A stretch of DNA of 12,483 bases from Microcaldota archaeon (lineage in GTDB: Archaea > Micrarchaeota > Micrarchaeia > Anstonellales > Bilamarchaeaceae): positions 1-12,483 of the forward strand of contig DAOUYQ010000007.1 of assembly GCA_030666035.1 (NCBI GenBank), written 5' to 3'. The notes under the pieces were generated by a model. That model saw nothing but the letters and a program-made list of their open reading frames with translations. It was not told the origin of the DNA and searched no databases. Of the stretch, positions 7,236-12,483 are shown piece after piece (position 1 is the first letter of the stretch; the number at the start of each line of letters is the position of its first letter). A program made the translations under genes and the position numbers.

Positions 7236-7254
7236 TGTCCTCCGCCACAGGACA
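7236..7254. promoter_or_regulatory. Inverted repeat between divergent promoters, candidate TrmB-type operator
   Basis: TGTCCT and AGGACA form a perfect 6-bp inverted repeat with a 7-bp spacer. The centre (7245) is almost exactly midway between the minus-strand TATA box (7224-7232) and the plus-strand TATA box (7262-7270). Being upstream of both TATA elements, it sits where archaeal activators of the TrmB family bind. Assignment to this regulator is inference. Confidence 0.45.
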
Positions 7255-7261
7255 GCAAGTA

Positions 7262-7270
7262 TTTATATAT
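7262..7270 (+). promoter_or_regulatory. TATA box of the small gene at 7302
   Basis: TTTATATAT centred at 7266 predicts transcription start near 7293. The resulting leader of about 9 nt starts at or within GGTGG (7292-7296), a Shine-Dalgarno 5 nt before the ATG at 7302. Confidence 0.6.
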
Positions 7271-7301
7271 GGCGCCTTTGACCTTCTTTCGGGTGGTACA
7301 A

Positions 7302-7436
7302 ATGGACGCCGAAAAACTTGCGAAAAAAGTTTCTGAGAGACTCGGAACTTATGAGAAGAAGAACTACTCTGAACGTTCCCATGATAACTCGGACCATAGA
7401 TTTATGAAATGGCGAAAGCCTCGCTCTATCATGTGA
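7302..7436 (+). CDS. Small basic 44-residue protein, unrecognised
   Basis: The ATG at 7302 is preceded by GGTGG at good spacing and by a strong TATA box, and a strong hairpin terminator follows 25 nt after the stop. A complete transcription unit thus surrounds a 44-codon frame. The product starts MDAEKLAKKVSERLGTYEKK, a likely amphipathic helix, then a His/Ser/Asp-rich stretch and a basic end with WRKPRS. There are no Cys pairs or membrane segment. Codons such as GCG, CGT, CGA and TCG appear, which the neighbours use little. I recognise no family; it is not ribosomal protein L39e, L40e or L41e. A non-coding RNA that happens to contain a frame is the alternative. It is divergent from the trmB-like gene and may be its target. 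Confidence 0.5.
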   Translation: MDAEKLAKKVSERLGTYEKKNYSERSHDNSDHRFMKWRKPRSIM

Positions 7437-7460
7437 ACCAGAATAAGCAGTGCCAAACAA

Positions 7461-7498
7461 GGGATCCGGCAGCAAATGCCGGTCCCCCATATTTTTTT
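7461..7498 (+). terminator. Strong hairpin terminator after the small gene
   Basis: GGGA-T-CCGGCA (7461-7471) pairs with TGCCGG-TCCC (7477-7486): ten base pairs with one bulged T and a GCAAA loop. A T-tract (7492-7498) and a second T-rich stretch follow. It is the most stable hairpin I see in the window and ends just before the aIF5B promoter. Confidence 0.7.
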
Positions 7499-7516
7499 AT
7501 TCTATTTTTTCTCAAT

Positions 7517-7527
7517 CTTTTTAAATT
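7517..7527 (+). promoter_or_regulatory. TATA box of aIF5B
   Basis: CTTTTTAAATT is centred at 7522, exactly 27 bp before the ATG at 7549, predicting a leaderless mRNA. It excludes the in-frame TTG at 7531. Confidence 0.55.
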
Positions 7528-7548
7528 AATTTGAATATACCTTTTCCC

Positions 7549-9297
7549 ATGTCTTTGATCCGCTCTCCGATAGTCTGCATGCTAGGTCACGTCGATCATG
7601 GGAAAACTAGCCTTCTTGATCGGGTTAGGGGCAGCGTCGTTGCAGCAAAAGAAGCAGGCAAAATTACCCAGATGATTGGGGCAAGCTACCTTCCAACCTC
7701 CACAATAGAGCGAATCTCTGCCCCGGTAAAACACATAATGAAAACAGAGCTGATAATTCCGGGTCTGCTTTTTATTGATACTCCCGGGCACGAAGCTTTT
7801 AGCAGCCTGCGTAAGCGCGGAGGGGCATTGGCAGACATCGCAATTCTTGTAGTAGACCTCACTCAGGGATTTCAGCCCCAAACCCTGGAGAGCATCAAAA
7901 TCCTAAAGCAATGCAAAACTCCCTTTATTGTTGCAGCAAATAAAATTGACCTTGTCCATGGGTGGAAAAAACATCCAACTTCTTCATTTTTAGAATCATT
8001 TTCCAAACAACCTGAACATGTCCAGCAACTGCTTGATCGAAAAATCTATACAATGATGGGCCAGCTCTCTGAGCACGGCTTTGATTGTGAGCGCTTTGAC
8101 CGGATGCAGGACTTTACAAAACAAATTGCAATAGTCCCGATTTCTGCAAAAAGCGGAGAAGGCCTGGCAGAACTGCTCCTCCTTCTCTCCGGAATGAGCC
8201 AGAAATACCTGGAGAAGAACCTGCATATTAGCGGAGAGATTGCAAAAGGTTCAGTAATTGAAGTAAAAGAGGAAAAGGGAATGGGAACTACCCTGGATGT
8301 AATCTTATATGATGGCACCCTTGAGCGCGGGGAAGAAATTGTTTACCTTACCCAGGATGGGGTAAAAAAAAGCAAGGTCCGTGCCCTCCTTGAGCCAAAC
8401 ATTTCCCAGAAAAATCCCCAGGAAAAGTACCTGAATCTGGACAAGGTTGTCGCAGCTGCCGGAGTAAAGATAGTTGCCCCGGATTTAGAGGGAACAATTC
8501 CCGGCTCCCCATTTACTGAAGTCTCCAATTTTAAAGAGCAGAAAGAAGAAATGGAAAAACACCTCAAAAATGTTCTTGTGGATTCAGAAGAAGACGGTGT
8601 AATCCTCAAGGCGGATTCATTAGGGAGCGCAGAGGCAATCCTCCAGCTCTTTTGCAAGCACAATATTCCCATAAAGCATACGGGAATCGGCCCAATAACC
8701 AAAAAGGACGTGCTTGCTGCACACGCAGTTGCGGAGCATAATAGATACAAAGGAGTTCTTTTTGGATTCAACGTAAAAGTATTTGATGAGGCCCGCACAG
8801 AATCCCACAATTCCAAGGTCCCACTTATCTGGAGCAACGTAATCTACAAACTAGTTGAACAGTATGAGGACTGGGCAAAAGAAGAGAAAGAGCGCGAGAA
8901 AAAGGAACTGGAAACAGAGCTTCCCTGGCCCGCGAAAATAAAAGTTCTCCGCGGGAATTTCTTCCGCTTAAGCAAGCCCGCAGTTTTTGGAATAGAAGTT
9001 TTAGAAGGAAAATTGCGCAAAGGCTCTTCGCTGATGAACGAAAAAGGAGATGTTCTGGGGGAAGTAAAAAACATCCAATCCGAAGGAAAATCAATCGATG
9101 AAGCAGAAAAAGGGGCAAAGGTAGCAATCTCTTCTCCGCAAATTACCCTAAACAAAGACCTATTTGAAAATGAAGATGCATATGTTTCTATGCACAAAAA
9201 GCAAATATTTGCCTGGGAAGAGAAAAAGGAATCCCTCAGTGAAAAAGAGCAGGAGATTCTGGAAAAAATAAAAGAAATAGTTTTGTTTTCCCATTAG
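7549..9297 (+). CDS. infB: Translation initiation factor aIF5B
   Basis: This GTPase promotes joining of the ribosomal subunits and placement of initiator tRNA at the end of initiation. The product has 582 residues, near the usual archaeal length of about 590-600, with no intein although this family often carries one. G-domain motifs: GHVDHGKT (13-20), KITQMIGA with the switch I Thr (about 38-45), DTPGHEAF (77-84), NKID (131-134) and SAKSGEG (199-205). Domain II follows (about 225-330), then domain III (about 345-440, VILKADSLGSAEAI). The long charged helix (KLVEQYEDWAKEEKEREKK) leads to domain IV (about 455-582), the initiator-tRNA-binding part in this family. There is no N-terminal extension of the eukaryotic kind. 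The ATG is supported by the TATA box 27 bp upstream. Confidence 0.95.
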   Translation: MSLIRSPIVCMLGHVDHGKTSLLDRVRGSVVAAKEAGKITQMIGASYLPTSTIERISAPVKHIMKTELIIPGLLFIDTPGHEAFSSLRKRGGALADIAILVVDLTQGFQPQTLESIKILKQCKTPFIVAANKIDLVHGWKKHPTSSFLESFSKQPEHVQQLLDRKIYTMMGQLSEHGFDCERFDRMQDFTKQIAIVPISAKSGEGLAELLLLLSGMSQKYLEKNLHISGEIAKGSVIEVKEEKGMGTTLDVILYDGTLERGEEIVYLTQDGVKKSKVRALLEPNISQKNPQEKYLNLDKVVAAAGVKIVAPDLEGTIPGSPFTEVSNFKEQKEEMEKHLKNVLVDSEEDGVILKADSLGSAEAILQLFCKHNIPIKHTGIGPITKKDVLAAHAVAEHNRYKGVLFGFNVKVFDEARTESHNSKVPLIWSNVIYKLVEQYEDWAKEEKEREKKELETELPWPAKIKVLRGNFFRLSKPAVFGIEVLEGKLRKGSSLMNEKGDVLGEVKNIQSEGKSIDEAEKGAKVAISSPQITLNKDLFENEDAYVSMHKKQIFAWEEKKESLSEKEQEILEKIKEIVLFSH

Positions 9298-9317
9298 CCT
9301 GGGGCACCATAAGCAAA

Positions 9318-9326
9318 CTTTAATTA
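9318..9326 (+). promoter_or_regulatory. TATA-like element and Shine-Dalgarno for the arrestin-like gene
   Basis: CTTTAATTA centred near 9322 predicts transcription start at about 9349. The leader then contains GGTGA (9350-9354), 7 nt before the ATG at 9362. This supports ATG 9362 over the ATG at 9326, which overlaps the TATA element. Confidence 0.5.
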
Positions 9327-9361
9327 TGTTCCCCCACAATATCCTTTTTGGTGAACGTAAA

Positions 9362-9790
9362 ATGGTATTTGGAATAGGTGAAGGAAAAATCAAATTGGAA
9401 TTGAATACCCATGATGTGACTGCGGGAGGAAAGCTCTCAGGGAAGCTCAAGCTTGAATTGAAAGCCCCTAAAAAAGCCAAAGAGCTCCGAGTTGAACTAA
9501 TTGGGGAGCAACGCCAGGGGCGAAGCGGCAAAACCAAGAAAGTAGTTATTTACCAATTCAAGCAGGTTCTTGGAGGGGAGCAGGAATACTCCGGCGGAGA
9601 GTACGAGTTTGAGCTCCAGGCACCCCCAATATCAGAAGTGGGGCAGCACCTGGGAGGCGCAGCCGGCCTGGCCCTTGGGGCCGCAAGGCTGCTTGGTGCA
9701 ATCCACCCGGTTGAATATTATATAGTGGGAACCCTGGACCTCCCAATGTCCATGGACATAAACAAGAAGGTTCAGATTGCAGTAATATAG
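9362..9790 (+). CDS. Arrestin-like beta-sandwich protein
   Basis: The product has 142 residues with no signal peptide. Alternating strands fit the N-terminal arrestin/Spo0M-type sandwich: GKIKLELNTHDVTAGGKLSG (about 8-27) with the typical G-x-x-(L/V)-x-G, then LKLELKAPKKAKELRVELIG (29-48), a basic loop, YQFKQVLGGEQEY, YEFELQAPP (81-89) and YYIVGTLDLPMSMDINKKV (119-137). The last two resemble the arrestin pattern of FxFxLP, then YYVxAxLDxP. Between them lies an unusual Ala/Gly/Leu-rich helical insert (about 92-114). Only one of the two arrestin lobes is present. Such proteins act as scaffolds; the partner is unknown. It follows aIF5B but has its own promoter, so co-function is not implied. Confidence 0.65.
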   Translation: MVFGIGEGKIKLELNTHDVTAGGKLSGKLKLELKAPKKAKELRVELIGEQRQGRSGKTKKVVIYQFKQVLGGEQEYSGGEYEFELQAPPISEVGQHLGGAAGLALGAARLLGAIHPVEYYIVGTLDLPMSMDINKKVQIAVI

Positions 9791-9800
9791 CGATAAGAAA

Positions 9801-9830
9801 AATAATTGGGGAAATTCTCTTTCCCTTATT
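9801..9830. terminator. Bidirectional terminator between the arrestin-like gene and porB
   Basis: GGGAAA (9809-9814) and TTTCCC (9820-9825) form a perfect stem with a TTCTC loop, flanked by AATAA and TTATT. T-rich sequence follows on both strands: TTATTCTATTTTTT on plus and ATTATTTTTCTTAT on minus. It lies about 18 nt past the plus-strand stop and 6 nt past the porB stop, so one element can serve both convergent genes. Confidence 0.6.
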
Positions 9831-11846
9831 CTATTTTTTAAGCGCAGCTTTTCTCTCCTGATCAACCTTTTCCTTCCAGACCCAGCCATCCCATCGCTCA
9901 TCCACCATCTCCTGAATCTCTTTAATGTCCTCTTCCTTCAAATGCTTGAAGCGTTTCTGCCCCTTTAGGTAGGTTTCCACAGGCTTTTTTTCCGGCTTCA
10001 GGTTTAATTTCATGAACCCCTCTTCTATCTCCATCAAAGGCCAGACATGCGTATCCACAGCATCCTTCATGTACGCTATAGTCAGCGCAGGGTCGGTTCC
10101 CCACCCAGGCACACAGGTACAAAGCACATTCACAAAAGTCGGGCCCCTAATTGCTTTTGCTTTCTGCACCTTTTGCATTAAATCCGCATAATGCGCAGCA
10201 GTGGAAGTAGCCACATAAGGAATATTATGCGCAGCCACAATCTCATTAATCGGCTTCTTATGCTGCATCTTTCCCCTTATTTTGCTTCCCACTTGAGATG
10301 TAGTGGTTCTTGCCTTCCAGGGAGTCGCCCCGCTCCTTTGAATTCCGGTGTTATGGACGATGATTCCATTTGCAATGAAATTATGCTCCCCTTCTACCCG
10401 CAAATCCCATGTCTGTTCAATCTTTCCTTTTGTTATGCTTTTTACCCCTTCAGCTTCAAACCACTTATTTCCTATAAGGAAATTTTGGTACTTGTACTGG
10501 CTTGGGTATTTTGCAGCATTCCATTTCCCCCTCTTGCTAAAACAGAGAGCTCCAAACTTTGTATCCTTCAAGAGTTTTCTGTATACGCACATCGTTCCTT
10601 TTTTGCGTACCTGCCATTGAATCTTTCCCGCTCTGTACCCAAGTGTCTGGAGAAGCAGCCTGAGCCGCACCAGCATATCTTCGCTTGCAGAAACATACCT
10701 CCAGCTTTTCCCGTATTTATACCCGTCTGCAAGCATCATTCCTTCAATAAATGCTTCCCTTTCTTTTTTTGGCAAGGCAAAAATCCATGTAGGTATCGTT
10801 TTTTTCTTAGCGCCCTTTCCAAAGCCCAGAGAATCAATGAACCTTGCAAGATTAACAGAAGGAACACGCACTTCCAGCTCATCCTCGTTCACTTTGCCCC
10901 CAAAGAGTTTTTTGTGCAGCCTCAGCATCTCTTTGCGCCCCTTCTTCCCTTTGGGAAGTGCAAAGCCAACTTCTGCCTTTTTCTCCCTGGTCCATCCATC
11001 CCCAAGGTATATTCCCAAATATTTCATTAAGGTTGCGTTGGATTTAGCTGGAATTTTTATCTTGTTGAGCTTATTTACCTTATAATCCCCCAATTTGGAA
11101 GGAACAAAATCAAACTTCCTTGATTTTCCCTTGTCCATATTTTTGGAAACTACCAGCATATCCCCTTTTTTTAGCTCATCCACCGTTTTCCAGATTAGCT
11201 CCCCTTTTTTGCCCCTCCCATTCCTTTTTACAACCAAAAAAGGATGGTTTCCGGTTGCATCTATTTCATGGTGCAGTGTTTCTACCCTGAATGTTCTTTT
11301 CCTTCCATTATCAAATACCCCACTGCATTTTTTTAGAACTAATTTATGCGCCTTAAGATCAATCGCATATACTTTTTCCCCTTTTTTCACTGTACTTATC
11401 CTTTTCATTCCCTCAACTGCCAGCACAAGCGTTGAGCCGCTAAGGCAATTCATGTACGCCTCATTGTCATAGCAAATATAGAGCACATCATGCCCCCTCT
11501 CCATCATCCCGCTCATGTGCCCAAAGCCAATATCATAGCTCGCACCGTCCCCTGCAATAACCACCACTTTCGTATGCTCATTTCCCTGGGCTCTCAATGC
11601 CTCTACAACCCCTGCAGCCACAGGTGCAGAGTTCTCAAATACACAGTGGATATACGGAACAGCCCACGCGCTGGTATCATATGCGCTGCTGAAAATCTCT
11701 GCACACCCGGTTGCATTTACAATTATGGTGTCTTTTCCCAAAGCCTTCATAATGTGCCTTATTCCCAATGCAGCCCCGCATCCTGCACAGGCAGTATGCC
11801 CGCTCTTGAAGAGTTCCTTGTTTTCGAATTTACTTTCTTCACCCAT
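9831..11846 (-). CDS. porB: Pyruvate:ferredoxin oxidoreductase beta subunit, intein-containing precursor
   Basis: PorB binds thiamine diphosphate and a 4Fe-4S cluster in the complex that converts pyruvate and CoA to acetyl-CoA, CO2 and reduced ferredoxin. The precursor has 671 residues: N-extein 1-133, intein 134-499, C-extein 500-671. Splicing would leave 305 residues, the normal length. Cluster Cys: 20 and 23 (CAGC), 48 (ATGC), and 212 of the spliced chain (CTCVPGW). The thiamine motif runs from GDGASYDIG (99-107) to YDNEAYMN (126-133), then TGIQRSGATP beyond the intein. The DNEAYMNTGIQRS wording is typical of archaeal PorB. The ATG at 11846 is preceded by GGGGTGA at 5-nt spacing; the in-frame GTG at 11855 is part of that Shine-Dalgarno. 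Only one base separates the porA stop from this ATG, so translation is coupled. Confidence 0.93.
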   Translation of the reverse strand: MGEESKFENKELFKSGHTACAGCGAALGIRHIMKALGKDTIIVNATGCAEIFSSAYDTSAWAVPYIHCVFENSAPVAAGVVEALRAQGNEHTKVVVIAGDGASYDIGFGHMSGMMERGHDVLYICYDNEAYMNCLSGSTLVLAVEGMKRISTVKKGEKVYAIDLKAHKLVLKKCSGVFDNGRKRTFRVETLHHEIDATGNHPFLVVKRNGRGKKGELIWKTVDELKKGDMLVVSKNMDKGKSRKFDFVPSKLGDYKVNKLNKIKIPAKSNATLMKYLGIYLGDGWTREKKAEVGFALPKGKKGRKEMLRLHKKLFGGKVNEDELEVRVPSVNLARFIDSLGFGKGAKKKTIPTWIFALPKKEREAFIEGMMLADGYKYGKSWRYVSASEDMLVRLRLLLQTLGYRAGKIQWQVRKKGTMCVYRKLLKDTKFGALCFSKRGKWNAAKYPSQYKYQNFLIGNKWFEAEGVKSITKGKIEQTWDLRVEGEHNFIANGIIVHNTGIQRSGATPWKARTTTSQVGSKIRGKMQHKKPINEIVAAHNIPYVATSTAAHYADLMQKVQKAKAIRGPTFVNVLCTCVPGWGTDPALTIAYMKDAVDTHVWPLMEIEEGFMKLNLKPEKKPVETYLKGQKRFKHLKEEDIKEIQEMVDERWDGWVWKEKVDQERKAALKK
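10350..11447 (-). mobile_element. LAGLIDADG-type intein in porB, 366 residues
   Basis: The in-frame insert starts at Cys1 (CLSGSTLVL) and ends in VHN, with Thr as the first C-extein residue. Splicing blocks (intein numbering): A at 1-10, B with T65 and H68 (ATGNHPFLV), F around 347-360 (WDLRVEGEHNFIANG, H355), and G with H365-N366. Homing endonuclease blocks: C, YLGIYLGDGW (143-152, D150); D, KKTIPTW (215-221); E, FIEGMMLADGY (233-243, D241). Every key splicing residue and both catalytic Asp are present, so it should splice and may still be able to home. The central 240 residues are Lys/Arg-rich, as expected for a DNA-binding endonuclease. It is a class 1 intein (Cys1, Asn-terminal, +1 Thr). 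Both boundaries fall exactly on the conserved extein sequence. Confidence 0.95.
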
Positions 11847-11847
11847 C

Positions 11848-12483
11848 TTAGTCACCCCACACCATTTTCACTGGCCCATTTTCTATTTTCCCAAATATCT
11901 TTTCTACATCCTTTACAGTTACATCCTTGCCCCCAAGCCCCCCGATAAATGAAGAAATTGGAACATCAACTCCCCTCTCTTTTGCAGCAGCCGAAAGCTC
12001 AGCATACACAGGCGCATCTGCCCCCATGCTCAGTGCTTTTTCAAATACTGCAATCCCCTTCTTCCCCCTGAATACTTCTACAATTTCGTTCGGGAAAGGC
12101 CTAAAGCAGCGTATTGCCACAAGCCCCACTTTTTTGCCCTCCCTGCGCATCTTGTCCACAGAAAGCTCAGCATTCTCCATTAAGCTCCCCATCCCCACAA
12201 ACAAATATTCTGCATCATCAGCCATGTAGCCTTCCCAGAGCCCGTTTCCATATCTTCTCCCAGAGATTTCCCCCCACGCTTCCATCTCCTTTTTCACGTT
12301 TCCAGCAGCTTTCTTCACATCCTCATGCAGATCAATTCTGAAGTTCTGGTAGTCCCTGGGAAGTGCGTACATCCCAATCGTAAGCGGATTCTCCGTATCC
12401 AGGATATCCCTCTTTTTTGCCTTGGGAAGATACCTCTGGATCATCTCTTTTTTGGGAATATCCAGCTGCTCCACAAGATGCGT
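11848..12483 (-). CDS. porA: Pyruvate:ferredoxin oxidoreductase alpha subunit, C-terminal part
   Basis: The frame stays open through the right edge (it reads THLVEQLDIPKKE from the last base), so the gene is cut by the window and its start is not visible; the GTG at 12474 is internal. About 212 C-terminal residues are present of an expected 380-400. They match the PorA region that packs against PorB and helps bind CoA and shape the active site: a linker (PLTIGMYALPRDYQNFR), then a Rossmann-like domain (YLFVGMGSLMENAELSVDKMRREGKKVGLVAIRCFRPFP), and an end with FIGGLGGKDVTVKDVEKIF. The porA-then-porB order with a one-base gap is usual for por operons; porG and porD would be expected upstream, outside this window. 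Confidence 0.93.
   Translation of the reverse strand, partial: THLVEQLDIPKKEMIQRYLPKAKKRDILDTENPLTIGMYALPRDYQNFRIDLHEDVKKAAGNVKKEMEAWGEISGRRYGNGLWEGYMADDAEYLFVGMGSLMENAELSVDKMRREGKKVGLVAIRCFRPFPNEIVEVFRGKKGIAVFEKALSMGADAPVYAELSAAAKERGVDVPISSFIGGLGGKDVTVKDVEKIFGKIENGPVKMVWGD

Noticed and set aside
7074..7301. N-terminal extension of the small plus-strand gene back to 7074
   Set aside because: The extension is antisense to the winged-helix part of the trmB-like gene and upstream of the TATA box at 7262. The Shine-Dalgarno and TATA spacing support ATG 7302.
7302..7436. C/D-box guide RNA reading of the small unit (CTGA and TGATAA present)
   Set aside because: The boxes match poorly and lack a paired C box and D box at the right ends; the frame with Shine-Dalgarno is the simpler explanation.
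8343..8837. Minus-strand frame of 164 codons inside aIF5B
   Set aside because: It is a shadow of a gene with intact aIF5B motifs; its composition is low-quality and there is no promoter.
10191..11030. Long plus-strand frame (279 codons) opposite porB and its intein
   Set aside because: It lies fully antisense to the intein and C-extein, which match known motifs throughout. Its product is rich in Ser, Pro and Phe, as expected from the complement of a Lys-rich gene, and has no promoter or Shine-Dalgarno.
9831..11846. Interpretation of porB as two genes or a fusion with an unrelated domain
   Set aside because: The insert has exact intein boundaries and all splicing blocks, and the flanks join into an uninterrupted PorB sequence.
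1..12483. CRISPR arrays, insertion sequences, tRNA and rRNA genes
   Set aside because: I saw no regularly spaced direct repeats, transposase motifs, tRNA-like cloverleafs or rRNA sequence in the window.

Overview
The window is archaeal chromosome. It carries purP (an IMP-pathway enzyme known only from archaea), the archaeal/eukaryotic-type initiation factor aIF5B, a TrmB-family regulator, and the multi-subunit type of pyruvate:ferredoxin oxidoreductase. Promoters are archaeal: a TATA box centred about 27 bp upstream of the start codon (leaderless transcripts), or a TATA box followed by a short leader with a GGTG-type Shine-Dalgarno. Large cell-surface proteins with DPANN-style Cys modules suggest a DPANN-type lineage (Diapherotrites or Micrarchaeota are my guess). 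No rRNA or other phylogenetic marker is present to settle this.

Layout, left to right. Positions 1-311 are mostly non-coding, with a possible gene start running off the left edge and a strong 34-bp palindrome (218-251). On the minus strand, 312-1283 encodes an unrecognised protein with a degenerate Nudix-like region. It is divergent from two co-oriented surface-protein genes: a lipoprotein of FN3 domains and four Cys-pair repeats (1392-3524), and a membrane-anchored right-handed beta-helix protein (3623-5356). Next come purP (5407-6444, plus) and a TrmB-type regulator (6425-7201, minus), whose 3' ends overlap convergently by 20 bp. The regulator gene diverges from a 44-codon small ORF (7302-7436) with its own TATA box, Shine-Dalgarno and strong terminator. 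An inverted repeat sits midway between the two divergent TATA boxes. aIF5B (7549-9297) and an arrestin-like protein (9362-9790) follow on the plus strand. The right end, on the minus strand, holds the 3' part of porA (cut by the window edge) and porB (9831-11846).

The standout is porB. It is interrupted in frame by a complete 366-residue intein (DNA 10350-11447) with splicing blocks and both LAGLIDADG motifs. The intein splits the thiamine-diphosphate-binding loop of the oxidoreductase beta subunit (YMN^TGIQRS). Active PorB can therefore form only after protein splicing, which ties a central catabolic enzyme to a selfish element.

The genes do not form one pathway. They are short transcription units: energy metabolism (porAB), purine synthesis (purP), translation (aIF5B), local regulation (TrmB) and cell-envelope display (lipoprotein and beta-helix protein). 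Convergent pairs are separated by T-rich or hairpin terminators that appear to work on both strands.
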